A stretch of 64,000 bases of DNA from Myxococcales bacterium (GCA_016793325.1 JAEUKI010000075.1:310001-374000); one strand, 5' to 3'; positions 41,711 to 50,321 are shown, counted from the stretch's first letter. Notes: generated by a model not told the origin, from the sequence alone. Made by a program: numbers and translations.

Positions 41711-42586
41711 TTACGGGACCGCGACGAGCGCGTCCGAGAGCGCTCGTAGCTCTTCGATCGAGAGCGTCTCGGGCCGGCGTTGGCCGTCGATCTTGACGCG
41801 CTCGAGCGCAGCCTTCGCGCCCTCGCGACCGTTCGGCGACACGGGCGTGAGCGCGTTGAGGGTCGTCTTTCGGCGCGCGGCGAAGAGGCCGTGCACGACG
41901 CGCTGAAACAACGGCGTCTCTTCTGCCAGCGGAACAGCCCGCGGACGCAGCGCGACGACGGCGCTCACCACGCGCGGCGCGGGGTGGAAGCAGCGCGGGC
42001 TCGCCTCGCACACGCGCTCGACCGTGCACGCCGCTTGGGTAAACACAGACAAGACGCCCCAGTCGTCGTCGTTGGGCTTGGCCGCGAGCCGGAGGGCTAC
42101 TTCTTTTTGCACCATCACGACGGCGACGCGCCACCGCACAGGAGGCGCGAGAAACGCGCGAATGAGCTTTCCCGTGATCTGGTAGGGCAGGTTTCCGACG
42201 AGGGCGGTGGGCTCGCTCGACGCGTGCGCGCTGTAGTCGAACTGCGCGGCGTCCATCTCGAGCACTTCGATGTTGGGCGCGAGCTCGTCCGCGCGGAGCG
42301 CGGCGACCATGTCGCGATCGCGCTCGATGGCGATCACGCGGCGCGCGCGGGGAGCGAGCATTTTTGCGATCGTTCCCGGTCCAGTGCCGACCTCGATGAC
42401 GCACTCGTCGGGCCGCGGGTCGACGGCGCGGACGATGGACTCGGCGACGGGAGGCGCGACGAGAAAATTCTGTCCGAACGAGTCTTTCGGCCGCAGACCG
42501 TGCCGCGAGAGAAAGCTCCGAGGGTCTTCGAAGGCAGCAAATTCGCTGCTCGATGTCGCCTCGCCTGAGTGATCGCGGTCGGTCAT
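41711..42586 (-). CDS. rsmA: 16S rRNA dimethyladenosine transferase
   Basis: A 291-residue SAM-dependent enzyme (KsgA/RsmA) that dimethylates two adenines in 16S rRNA helix 45, needed late in 30S assembly. I chose ATG at 42586 (MTDRDHSG); a frame extension to 42649 would overlap the previous gene. Motifs: KDSFGQNFLV, VIEVGTGPGTIAKM (SAM loop), VIAIERDRDMV, NLPYQITGKL (catalytic NLPY), MVQKEVALRL and FHPAPRVVSAVV. All are typical. It lies 7 bp after the DUF58 gene and is probably carried in the same transcript. Confidence 0.96.
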   Translation of the reverse strand: MTDRDHSGEATSSSEFAAFEDPRSFLSRHGLRPKDSFGQNFLVAPPVAESIVRAVDPRPDECVIEVGTGPGTIAKMLAPRARRVIAIERDRDMVAALRADELAPNIEVLEMDAAQFDYSAHASSEPTALVGNLPYQITGKLIRAFLAPPVRWRVAVVMVQKEVALRLAAKPNDDDWGVLSVFTQAACTVERVCEASPRCFHPAPRVVSAVVALRPRAVPLAEETPLFQRVVHGLFAARRKTTLNALTPVSPNGREGAKAALERVKIDGQRRPETLSIEELRALSDALVAVP

Positions 42587-42593
42587 TGCGCTC

Positions 42594-44183
42594 TTACTTG
42601 TGTGCCTTTGCGACGCGCGGCGCCGAAGCTCGCGCGAGCCAGTGCGCAAACGGGTCGCGCCTTCGCGCCGAGTACAGAGGAACGCCGACTTTGGCCAGCC
42701 CCGTCCGCAGCCCCTGCACCCGGAGCTCGTCGTCCTTGAGCAGCGCGTCTCGCACGGCGTCGCCCGCGATCCCCTCGGGTTTCGGCGCGAAATCCACGCC
42801 CATCGGCGCGACCACCGTCAACCGATGGCGCCCCGCGCGCGCGTTGGCGAACGCCGAGCGCAAGCGATCGGTCGTCTCGAACGGGTCGAGGTCGGACACG
42901 ACGATGATAGTCCTCGGCTCCCGCGCTTTGTGCGTCGCGGCCTCGAGCGCCGCCGCGAGCCCCGCGGCGCGCGACAGCCCTGTTGTGTCGTAGCGCAGGG
43001 GCAACAAGATGCCTCGCGCCCTGCAAAACGCGCGGAGGATGCGGCCGTCTTCGTCCGACGCGCGGACGGGGAGCTGCATCTGCGGGTCTTTTCCCGACGC
43101 GGTGAGGGCCATCTTCGCGAGGCGCGCGCGGGCGTCGGGGCCGAGCCGAACTTCGACGCCCTCTTGTTCGCGAAAATACCGAGCGACGACGTGATCGAGC
43201 TGCTCGTCGTCGAGGTCCGTGAGGTCTTCATCGACGAGCGAGCGCTGGTCGATCGCGCCCGCGACGATGGCCGCGAGGTGCGCGGGGCTCGATCCCGGCG
43301 TGATGTTGAGCGTCACGCGCGCGTCGAAGCCCACGAAACCAAGTCGATCGCCGCCGAGCCGAGCCCCGCGCGACGCTTGCGCGACGAGCTCGATCGCGTA
43401 GTCGAGCTTCGATCCTCCGCGCGGGTCGCCGCGCATCGAAGGGCCCACGTCGACGACGAGCACGCGCGTGGTCTGCGCGTCGTCTTCGGTCTCGCGCACG
43501 AGGAGCTTTCCTCGTCGCGCAGAGGCCTTCCACGCGATGCGATGAAAGGGATCGCCGGGCTGGTGTTCGCGCAGCTCGCGGATTTCAGCGCCCTCTCCGT
43601 GCCGTCGCGTCGAGCGACCGGCGCGCGCCTCGGGGTCGGGCTTCGCGAACCCGCGATGAAGGGCGGCCCCGAGCGTGCGCGGCGCGACCTCGAGCACGAG
43701 CGGGTTCGGAAAGTACAAAGGCGCCCACGCGAGCCCGAGCGGACCGCTCACAGTCATCCACGCGCCGTGCAGCACGTGGCGCCCCGCGTGCCCCGGGAGC
43801 ACTTCGATGTCGAACGTCGAGAGTGACTCTGGAGCGAGCTCGATGCGCGTGCCCTTCCATCGCGCGTGCTTGAGCCCTGGCGAGAGCGACAAGCGCGGGG
43901 CGCCGAGCACCAGCGTTGATTTCGTGGGATTGCGAAGCGCCACGCGGATCGTCAGCGGCTCGTCGGGCCGACGCGCGCCCTGCAGCGTCCACCAGCTGAA
44001 CTCCAAGCGCTCGCGGCGCATCCTGCGCGGGATCGGGACCGTGGCGACCCACGCGAGCGCGAGCCCCACGAGCACGCCGTGACCCGCGGCCATCAGCGGC
44101 TCGATCGCGCCCGCGACGCCGCCCAAGGTGAGGGCGACGCCGCCTGCGAGCGAGAGCTTTCCTGATGCGCTCAGCGACGGCAT
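42594..44183 (-). CDS. DUF58-domain protein
   Basis: A 529-residue protein with two membrane segments near the N-terminus (about residues 10-50). The DUF58 hallmark is IRELREHQPGDPFHRIAWKA, around residue 200. A von Willebrand-like region follows: VLVVDVGPSM (MIDAS DxGxS-like), then VGFDARVTL. DUF58 proteins act with MoxR AAA ATPases and vWA proteins in assembling or maturing metal-loaded enzymes or envelope complexes. Here the MoxR gene lies 23 bp upstream on the same strand, and the DUF4350 gene precedes that. The substrate of the system is unknown. Confidence 0.9.
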   Translation of the reverse strand: MPSLSASGKLSLAGGVALTLGGVAGAIEPLMAAGHGVLVGLALAWVATVPIPRRMRRERLEFSWWTLQGARRPDEPLTIRVALRNPTKSTLVLGAPRLSLSPGLKHARWKGTRIELAPESLSTFDIEVLPGHAGRHVLHGAWMTVSGPLGLAWAPLYFPNPLVLEVAPRTLGAALHRGFAKPDPEARAGRSTRRHGEGAEIRELREHQPGDPFHRIAWKASARRGKLLVRETEDDAQTTRVLVVDVGPSMRGDPRGGSKLDYAIELVAQASRGARLGGDRLGFVGFDARVTLNITPGSSPAHLAAIVAGAIDQRSLVDEDLTDLDDEQLDHVVARYFREQEGVEVRLGPDARARLAKMALTASGKDPQMQLPVRASDEDGRILRAFCRARGILLPLRYDTTGLSRAAGLAAALEAATHKAREPRTIIVVSDLDPFETTDRLRSAFANARAGRHRLTVVAPMGVDFAPKPEGIAGDAVRDALLKDDELRVQGLRTGLAKVGVPLYSARRRDPFAHWLARASAPRVAKAHK

Positions 44184-44206
44184 AGGCGTTGGATGCTAGC
44201 GCGCCA

Positions 44207-45298
44207 TCAACCGCGGCCCGAGACGGCCTGACCGTGTGTGGGTTCGCCGCGCGACTCCGAGCGACGATACGGAACGCGCTCGAGCGCCTCTTCGACGATC
44301 GCTTCGCGCGTGATTCCCTCGGCGTCCGCCTCGGGCGTGAGCACGAGCCTGTGCGCGAGAACGCTGGCCGCGAGCCGCTTCATGTCATCGGGGATGACGT
44401 AGTGCCGCCCGCGCACGAGGGCGTTCGCGCGGGCGGCGAGCACGAGGCCGAGCGATCCGCGCGGCGACGCTCCGAGCGCGACGCGCGGGTGCGTTCGCGT
44501 GTAGGTCGCGAGCGCGACGGCGTACGCGTAGATCTCGTCGTCCACGAAGACCTCTGCGGTTCGAGACTGCAGCCAGAGGACCTCTTCGGGCGAGAGCACC
44601 GGGCGCGCTTCGGGCGCCGCCGTCGAGTACGTTCGAATGATCTTCAGCTCGTCCGCGATCGACGGGTACCCCACGACGATGCGCATCAAGAACCGGTCGA
44701 CCTGCGCCTCGGGCAGCGGGTAGGTGCCCTCTTGTTCGATGGGGTTTTGCGTGGCCAACACGAAGAACGGCTGCTCGAGCTGGTGCGACTCTCCGTCGAT
44801 CGTCACCTGGCTCTCTTGCATCGCTTCGAGCAGCGCGGACTGCGTCTTGGCGGGGGCGCGGTTGATCTCGTCGCCGAGGACCACGTGCGCGAACACCGGG
44901 CCTTTTCGCAGAGAAAACCCGCCCTCGCGCGGCGAGAGCACGTACGTCCCAGTGATGTCGCTCGGAAGGAGGTCCGGCGTAAACTGAATGCGCTTGAAGC
45001 TCGCGCCGATGGCGTTGGCGAACGCGCGGATGAGCGTCGTCTTGGCCACGCCGGGGACGCCCTCGAGCAGCACGTGTCCGCGCGCGAGGAGGCACGTCAC
45101 GATTCGCTCGGGCACCTCGCGGGGACCGACGAAGCATCGAGCGACCTCGTCGAGCACGCCGCGGACGCGCTCTCCTGCGCGCGCGAGTCGCTCGGCGACG
45201 GCCTGATCGGCTTGCTGCTGTTGGCCGGATTTGTCCGGTGTCTCGGTTCCAGCAGCTCCGTCAGAGCTGCCTGCGCGCGCGGGGGCCGAATCAGTCAT
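44207..45298 (-). CDS. MoxR-family AAA+ ATPase
   Basis: A 363-residue ATPase starting within an ATGA overlap (45295-45298) with the upstream gene. It has an N-terminal disordered Gly/Asp/Gln-rich segment, then the MoxR core: RCFVGPREVPERIVTCLLAR, GHVLLEGVPGVAKTTL (Walker A-like GVPGVAKT), VVLGDEINRAPAKTQSALLE (Walker B DEIN), GTYPLPEAQVDRFLMRI, and a sensor region. MoxR ATPases act as chaperones for co-encoded vWA/DUF58 proteins. It forms an operon with DUF4350 and DUF58 genes. Confidence 0.95.
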   Translation of the reverse strand: MTDSAPARAGSSDGAAGTETPDKSGQQQQADQAVAERLARAGERVRGVLDEVARCFVGPREVPERIVTCLLARGHVLLEGVPGVAKTTLIRAFANAIGASFKRIQFTPDLLPSDITGTYVLSPREGGFSLRKGPVFAHVVLGDEINRAPAKTQSALLEAMQESQVTIDGESHQLEQPFFVLATQNPIEQEGTYPLPEAQVDRFLMRIVVGYPSIADELKIIRTYSTAAPEARPVLSPEEVLWLQSRTAEVFVDDEIYAYAVALATYTRTHPRVALGASPRGSLGLVLAARANALVRGRHYVIPDDMKRLAASVLAHRLVLTPEADAEGITREAIVEEALERVPYRRSESRGEPTHGQAVSGRG

Positions 45299-46566
45299 GG
45301 GTTCGAGAGAGCGCCGAGGATGGCAGAGATCCTGCGCCAGAGGGAGACGAAGCGCCTCGGCGCGACTTTGAGCGACGGCTTGTCCTCTGCGTCGTTCGCG
45401 ATCTGATCGAGCTCGACGAGCACGGCGCGCAGCGTCGCCAACTCGTCGACCGTGAGGCGTTTTTCAGCTTTTTCGACGACGCGGGCGATGTCCGTCGGCG
45501 GCATCAGGTCGAGCGAACGAAGCAGCGCCCGCTCGAAGAGCCTGCGCAGCACGAGCGTCGGGTAGAGCAAATTCGCGCCGCTCCGGCCGAAGAGGAGCAC
45601 TTTGGGCGCGACGCCCGCGAGCGGTCCGGCGGGCGCGGTCGGCCCGAAGCGGTCGCTCGGACGGGGGCCCCATATTTTCAAGGCCATCGCGAGCGTGGCC
45701 ATGAGCAACGCGAGCACGCTCGTCAGGCGCAAGAGCGCAGGGTCGTTGAAGACCGCCCCGAGGCGCTGGAGGTTTTCGTCGAGGTTCTTCGAGAACGCGC
45801 GCAGCGGCGAGCGTCTTCGACTGCGGGCGCCTTCGTACGTCCCTCGCGACGAGAAGCGTCCGTGAACGAGGTGCACGCGGCCGCCGGGCTGCGACGCGAG
45901 GTACGCGAGCAGGTTCGACGCGAACTGACGGTTGCCCGCGAAGCGCAGCATCGAGTTGATGAGGACTGAAGGGTCGCCGCCGACGACGAGCCGACCGCGG
46001 CCCACTTGGCCTGCGAGGACGATTCCCTGCGAGGGCTCGCGGGTGAGCGAAAAGACCGGCGAGAGCCGCGGGTGACGAAGGACCACGGGCTCGTTGGTCA
46101 CGAGCGAGTCGACCTGGTCGCCGAGCACGTGATCGCCGAGCCGAAACGCGGTGTACATCCCGGGCAATCGCGGCGAGCGAAGGGTGCCCTGGACGGCCTC
46201 GCTTCGCTGGACTTGAAACCACCGCAGGAGCGGGTCGCTCGTCCCGAAATCGTCGAGCAGCGCGAGGCGGCCGCCGTCTTCGAGAAACGCGCTGAGCTCG
46301 TCGAGATCGACGCTCGAGAGGGGATAGAGGACCAGCAGCCCGTCCCCGCGTCGAACGGCGCTCCAGTCGAGCAGCGGCATGGTGCGGAGCTCGACGTGCG
46401 CGGTTTGCGAGAGTCGAACGAGCTCGACGAGCCCGTTCCACGCGGACGATTGCGGGTCGTAGTCCGCCGCCGCGGGCGCCTGCTGCGCGAGCGCTGCGCG
46501 CGGGGCGGTGAGGCCAGACCCGAGCGCGAAAGCTGCAGCAACGGCGACGCGACGGAGCGTGTTCAT
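45295..46566 (-). CDS. DUF4350-domain protein
   Basis: A 423-residue protein from ATG at 46566 (alternative 46578). It has an N-terminal signal (ALGSGLTAPRAALAQ), and an N-terminal DUF4350 domain of the type found with MoxR/DUF58 systems: LLVLYPLSSVDLDELSAFLE, DGGRLALLDDFG, and GRLVVGGDPSVLINSMLRFA. It also has a membrane helix near residue 275 (SVLALLMATLAMALKIWG), with a cytoplasmic tail after it. First gene of the operon; no nearby DUF4129 or vWA gene was seen, so the set is reduced compared with typical MoxR clusters. Confidence 0.88.
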   Translation of the reverse strand: MNTLRRVAVAAAFALGSGLTAPRAALAQQAPAAADYDPQSSAWNGLVELVRLSQTAHVELRTMPLLDWSAVRRGDGLLVLYPLSSVDLDELSAFLEDGGRLALLDDFGTSDPLLRWFQVQRSEAVQGTLRSPRLPGMYTAFRLGDHVLGDQVDSLVTNEPVVLRHPRLSPVFSLTREPSQGIVLAGQVGRGRLVVGGDPSVLINSMLRFAGNRQFASNLLAYLASQPGGRVHLVHGRFSSRGTYEGARSRRRSPLRAFSKNLDENLQRLGAVFNDPALLRLTSVLALLMATLAMALKIWGPRPSDRFGPTAPAGPLAGVAPKVLLFGRSGANLLYPTLVLRRLFERALLRSLDLMPPTDIARVVEKAEKRLTVDELATLRAVLVELDQIANDAEDKPSLKVAPRRFVSLWRRISAILGALSNP

Positions 46567-46632
46567 CGAGAGCGGCATCGGCCTCTGCAGGGGAGAACAA
46601 CCCCCCCTTGCGAGGGCCGAGGAGCCTAACAC

Positions 46633-46936
46633 ACAGCGCGCGGTCGACCGGCTGTAACGGTTCGTTACGGCAGCGCGGACGATGACACCTGTGTCGCGGT
46701 GCTCGACGTCGCGGGATTTGCCGCTGTGCGTTGCGAAATCTTCACCGGTTCGAAGTCTTGCCGTCCAAGGCGCGGGCGCTATCTTGACGATCGATCCGTG
46801 GGCGCGTTACCCAGGGATCGGCATCAGTCGACCCGAAGCGGTGAAGCGAACGGTCGGTCGATGCGTGGCTCGAGTTCGTGGCAGTGTGGTGAACGGGAGA
46901 GCAGACCGGCACCACCAACGAGAATGGTGAGGCGAC
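46633..46936. other. 304-bp intergenic region, mostly unassigned
   Basis: The region is divergent between the DUF4350 operon and the small gene at 46937. A TAACG-GTT-CGTTA dyad (46656-46668) lies near the left end, and a TTGACG at about 46792 could be a -35 element, but no good -10 follows. A frame at 46682-46930 gives a composition unlike a protein and is rejected. Confidence 0.55.
46656..46668. promoter_or_regulatory. Small dyad upstream of DUF4350/MoxR operon
   Basis: TAACG, GTT, CGTTA: a perfect 5-bp dyad about 90 bp upstream of the DUF4350 start, in a region that must hold that operon's promoter. It is a possible operator. Confidence 0.3.
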
Positions 46937-47110
46937 ATGCTCCCTCCGTTCATCATCGAACAAATCCGTCGCCGCGAAGACGAGCAGCGTCGTCAGCGCA
47001 TCGAGCAACCCACGCTCGAGCTTCCGATTCCATCGAGCTCGCCCATGCCTTCGCGGCCCGCGAAGGACGAGGAAGACGAGCACGGCGGCGTGGTCATCGT
47101 CGACCTCTGA
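46937..47110 (+). CDS. Small 57-residue acidic protein, MLPPF type
   Basis: ATG at 46937 has a good Shine-Dalgarno (GGTGAGG, 5 nt spacing). The 57-residue product begins MLPPFIIEQIRRREDEQ, has an RRQRIEQPTLELPIP segment, then an acidic Ser/Pro stretch, and ends DEEDEHGGVVIVDL. The N-terminal helix with an EQIRRRED pattern and the C-terminal GVVIVDL look like short conserved ends, such as seen in small myxobacterial proteins (recollection, unverified). It has no signal peptide or membrane helix. It lies between the MoxR operon and the ferredoxin gene. The function is unknown. Confidence 0.75.
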   Translation: MLPPFIIEQIRRREDEQRRQRIEQPTLELPIPSSSPMPSRPAKDEEDEHGGVVIVDL

Positions 47111-47245
47111 GTCCGGTCAGGACGGCAGCTGCGGGGACGGACGCGCGTCCGTCGCGCTCGTCAGCGCGCCGCAACCGGGGGGAACACAGCAAACCTTGCG
47201 ATTGACGGGCTCGCGCATCCCATCTACATACCGCGGCCGTCGACC

Positions 47246-47551
47246 ATGGCGACCTACATTACTCAGGACTGCATCAACTGCGGCGCTTGCGAACCCGAGT
47301 GCCCCAACGACGCGATCTCCGAAGGGGACGAGATCTACGTGATCGACCCCGAGCTGTGCACTGAATGCGTGGGCTTTCACGCGAAAGAAGCGTGCGCTGC
47401 AGTTTGTCCGGTGGATTGCTGCTTGCCCGATCCCCAGCACCCCGAGGGTGAGTCGCTCCTCATCGAGCGCGCGCTCAAGCTGCACCCCGACGACCAGGTG
47501 TTGAAGGACCGCGCGTCGAAGAACAACTACCCATCGCGCTTCCGTCAGTGA
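47246..47551 (+). CDS. YfhL-type 2[4Fe-4S] ferredoxin
   Basis: A 101-residue ferredoxin with two 4Fe-4S clusters: CINCGACEPECPNDAI, then CTECVGFHAKEACAAVCPVD. The spacing CxxCxxCxxxCP and Cx2Cx8CxxxCP is the Alvin/YfhL ferredoxin type, with a C-terminal tail (KLHPDDQVLKDRASKNNYPS). It is a small soluble electron carrier; its partner enzyme is unknown. Its stop overlaps the GTG of the next gene (GTGA, 47548-47551). Confidence 0.95.
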   Translation: MATYITQDCINCGACEPECPNDAISEGDEIYVIDPELCTECVGFHAKEACAAVCPVDCCLPDPQHPEGESLLIERALKLHPDDQVLKDRASKNNYPSRFRQ

Positions 47552-48411
47552 GCGTCGGGCATCGCGTGGGTGTCCTTTGTGCGCCGGCGCGGTGGTGGTT
47601 GGTTGCGGGGGTTGTGTCTTCGAGCGTGGCGTGCGCTCACGCGAATCCAGCGCTCGTTCCCGCGAGGATCGGTCGTCCTGGGACGATCGTCGCGGACGTG
47701 GGCGGAGCGTACGTCGCGCCCGTCGCCGAGCCCGTGCTCACCGCGGGCCGCGTGGCCGACGAGCGAGTGCGCGCGGGCAACGCGCCGACGGACGATGAGC
47801 GCGCGGCGATCGTCCGCGCGGCGAGCGCGTTCGGCGCGACGAGCACGGGGCCCGCGAGCTACCTCGCGGTGCGCGGCGCCCTCGGTCAACGCGTCGAGCT
47901 GCAGGGGGCGCTCATCAACCTTCGCACGGCGCGCTTCGGAGCGCGGCGCGCGTTCGGCTTCGGCCCCGAAGACAAGTGGGCCTTCGCGATGGGGCTCGCT
48001 GCGAGGGCGGGCGTCGACGTCGCTTCGTATCGCGCCGCGGGCGGCGCCGAGCTGCGCGGCGGAGAAGTGTTCGGCGGAGATTTCAACGCGCAGATCGGCC
48101 GCACGAGCAACGAGCTCTACGACGTGTGGGCCGGGGCGCGCCTCGGGTACACGTACGGCGGCGCGCGGCTGTTTCACCCGGCGTTCGTGGGCTCGATCGG
48201 CGACGCCGCGGGCGTCTTGTCCGCGCGCGTCCATCGCGTCGAGCTCTCGTTCAACGTGGGCCTTCGCGTCGGGTTCGGGCGCTTCGCCGCGGTGGTCGAG
48301 CTCGACACGGCGATGGCGTTCTTCTGGGCAAACGCGGACACGACGACGGTGCGAATCGACGGCGTCGCGTTGTCGCTCGTGCCTTCGACGGCGCTCGCGA
48401 TCACGTTTTGA
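47548..48411 (+). CDS. Lipoprotein, likely outer-membrane-associated
   Basis: A 287-residue protein. GTG at 47548 overlaps the ferredoxin stop; the signal is VAGVVSSSVACAHA. The body alternates short polar and hydrophobic strands (GATSTGPASYLAVRGALGQR, AFGFGPEDKWAFAMGLAARA, DVWAGARLGYTYGGARLF, GLRVGFGRFAAVVELDTAMA) and ends in ALAITF. The C-terminal Phe is typical of outer-membrane beta-barrels, but a lipobox is also present. The role is unknown. A later GTG or ATG start would lose the lipobox. Confidence 0.75.
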   Translation: MSVGHRVGVLCAPARWWLVAGVVSSSVACAHANPALVPARIGRPGTIVADVGGAYVAPVAEPVLTAGRVADERVRAGNAPTDDERAAIVRAASAFGATSTGPASYLAVRGALGQRVELQGALINLRTARFGARRAFGFGPEDKWAFAMGLAARAGVDVASYRAAGGAELRGGEVFGGDFNAQIGRTSNELYDVWAGARLGYTYGGARLFHPAFVGSIGDAAGVLSARVHRVELSFNVGLRVGFGRFAAVVELDTAMAFFWANADTTTVRIDGVALSLVPSTALAITF

Positions 48412-48451
48412 GTGACGACCGAGCGGCGCGCACGAACGCAGGCGCGCGTGA

Positions 48452-49003
48452 TCAGTTGCGGGTCATCGGGCCGTCGCACGCGTCGAGGTCGAGGTCGACG
48501 GTGAGGTTTGCCGAGAAGGTCCCAGACGTGAGGTTCGTGCACGTCGCGCGGAGCTTCATGCCGTAGGAGCTGCTCGTGCGCGTCGGCGTGAATTCGCAGG
48601 GCGAAGTCGCTCCGGCGGTCTGCGCGCCCGTGAAGCTGTTTTGTCCAACAGCGAACGTGACCGATCCGCGAGAGCAGCTCGCGCACGTGTCCTGCGTCCA
48701 ATCCGGAAGCGTGAACGTGATCGAGCGCAGTCCACGCTCGTCGCCGCCGATTTGTTGGAGCACGAGGCTGCGGCCGTTGGGGCCGAGCGAGCAGGTTCCT
48801 TGGATGCCTCCGGCGCTGCCCTGCGGCAGCGACGGGTCCACGCGCCGCTGCTGCGCGAAGCGAAAGCCCGTGTCCGTCGGCGCGGCCGTCCCGTCGCGAA
48901 ACGCGACTGCGACCGTGCCCTGCACGAGAAAGCCCGTGCTCGGCGCACAGTTCGAAGCCAACAAGGCAACGGCAGCCAGGGTCGCGCGAATCGAGTGCTT
49001 CAT
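48452..49003 (-). CDS. Lipoprotein of unknown function
   Basis: A 183-residue lipoprotein from ATG at 49003, with signal LAAVALLASNCAPS. The body is beta-rich with three pairs of cysteines (GTCSLGPNGRS, DTCASCSRGS, PCEFTPTRTS, LRATCTNLTS, LDACDGPMTRN). The N-terminal SLGPNGRSLVLQQIGGDE and central VTFAVGQNSFTGAQ suggest a binding fold, but no family was recognised. It is convergent with the 47548 gene. Confidence 0.82.
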   Translation of the reverse strand: MKHSIRATLAAVALLASNCAPSTGFLVQGTVAVAFRDGTAAPTDTGFRFAQQRRVDPSLPQGSAGGIQGTCSLGPNGRSLVLQQIGGDERGLRSITFTLPDWTQDTCASCSRGSVTFAVGQNSFTGAQTAGATSPCEFTPTRTSSSYGMKLRATCTNLTSGTFSANLTVDLDLDACDGPMTRN

Positions 49004-49259
49004 GCGTGGAGTCTCCGAGAGGAGTCACTGTAGCAGCGGTTGTGCCAAGGATCTGCCCGCGCGCACTGGTGAAAACTGCCTGGAGAAACCCGCAAGAATC
49101 GACGCGGGGCCGGCGCGTACCGCCGACGGATCACGGGCGGGTAGCGAACGGTTGTTCACACCCGCACCGCGATGGGCTCGGCGGTGCGAGGCTCGGTCGA
49201 GGAGGTGGCCCTTTCGAACGACGGGCGCATTCGACGCTTCCACCGCGTACGATGCCGCT

Positions 49260-50138
49260 GTGAAGTTTGGTTCTGTTGCGCGGCGCACGGCGCTGTGGGC
49301 CGTCGGCTGCGCGATCGCAGCGGGCGGGTGTTCTTCGTGTGTGCGCGGGGCTCCGCGCGGCGGGCTCATCACGGACGCCTCGCGGATCTCGGCGGTGCTC
49401 TCGCAGCGAGCGACGCGCGTGCGCGCGCTGCGCGCGCACGGGAGCGCGGACATCTACAACCGCGAGGGGCGAAAGCGCGGCGATCTCGACATCGCGGTGC
49501 GCGCGCCGGATCACATTCGGTTCGACATTTCGGCGTTCGGCGTCTCGTTCTTCTCGCTCGTCAGCGACGGGACGCGCTTCGGGTTGCTGCAGGGAAACCA
49601 GTTCATCGTGGGCCCCGCGCGCGCGTGCGCGGCGCAGCGGATCGCGGGGATCGCGCTCGAAGCGCGAGAGATCGCCGCGGTCCTGAGCGGCGGTGTTCCC
49701 GTGATCGGAGCGCCCGTCGGCCCCGTGCGTTGGGAAGAGGGGCGCTACGTCGTCGACCTTCGTACCAACGAGGGAAACACCGCGCGAATCGAGCTCGAGC
49801 TCCCGTCGGATCAAGACGCTCTGCCGCCCGATCGACAGACCCCGCGCGTCTCGAGGATGGTGCTCCGCGACTTGCGCGGGCCGCGCGCGGACATCCGCTA
49901 CGAGAGCTATCGCGTCGTGCAGGGCGAGGCGTACCCCGATCGCGTGCGCGTGTTGATCCCTCGCGACGAGGTCGACATGCAGGTGCGCTTCGATCGCATC
50001 GAGCCCGGCGATCCGACGCCCGCGGCTCCGGACATCAACGATCCGCTCGCAGAAGACAACCCGCGACCGGCGTCGAACGATCCGTTTCGCGTCGCGCCTG
50101 CGCAGCCCACCAACGAAGTGATCCCGGTCGACTGCTGA
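49260..50138 (+). CDS. DUF4292/LolA-like lipoprotein
   Basis: A 292-residue protein from GTG at 49260, with lipoprotein signal LWAVGCAIAAGGCSSC. The body follows the DUF4292 / LolA-fold pattern: ISAVLSQRATRVRALRAHGS, ADIYNREGRKRGDLDIAVRA, PDHIRFDISAFGVSFFSLVS, FGLLQGNQFIVGPA and RADIRYESYRVVQGE. This is an open-barrel lipid-binding fold with a beta-sheet half-barrel. LolA/LolB carry lipoproteins to the outer membrane; this member is probably an outer-membrane lipid-binding lipoprotein of the LolB kind. The specific role is unknown. Confidence 0.85.
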   Translation: MKFGSVARRTALWAVGCAIAAGGCSSCVRGAPRGGLITDASRISAVLSQRATRVRALRAHGSADIYNREGRKRGDLDIAVRAPDHIRFDISAFGVSFFSLVSDGTRFGLLQGNQFIVGPARACAAQRIAGIALEAREIAAVLSGGVPVIGAPVGPVRWEEGRYVVDLRTNEGNTARIELELPSDQDALPPDRQTPRVSRMVLRDLRGPRADIRYESYRVVQGEAYPDRVRVLIPRDEVDMQVRFDRIEPGDPTPAAPDINDPLAEDNPRPASNDPFRVAPAQPTNEVIPVDC

Positions 50139-50153
50139 GCGCGCGGCGCGCGT

Positions 50154-50321
50154 TCAGCGGGCGGGCTTGTCGCTGGTCGTCGGCGAAGACGCGCTCGACG
50201 CTCTCTCGCGGCACTTGCAGCGATCGTCTTTGGGGACGTGCGCGAGCACCTGCTCGACGTGCGCTCCGCACCCTCGAAACGTTGGCTTGTTGCAGCTCGG
50301 ACAAACGACGGCCATGCACAT
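50154..50321 (-). CDS. Small 55-residue zinc-ribbon-like protein
   Basis: ATG at 50321 with a strong Shine-Dalgarno AGGAGG, 8 nt spacing. The product begins MCMAVVCPSCNKPTFRGCGA, continues HVEQVLAHVPKDDRCKC and ends in a Ser/Thr-rich tail (RERASSASSPTTSDKPAR). The pattern CPSC...GCGAHVEQ...RCKC gives four cysteines plus a histidine suitable for zinc binding. It resembles a short family with the motif CxxCxKxTxxGCGxHVxxxL and an end RCxC, known from plants and bacteria (recollection, unverified). It converges with the DUF4292-like gene. Confidence 0.8.
   Translation of the reverse strand: MCMAVVCPSCNKPTFRGCGAHVEQVLAHVPKDDRCKCRERASSASSPTTSDKPAR

Noticed and set aside
46682..46930. Short plus-strand frame before the 57-residue gene
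   Set aside because: It has no ribosome-binding site and a residue mix (Arg/Ser/Cys) unlike a protein. The downstream small gene has a far better start context.
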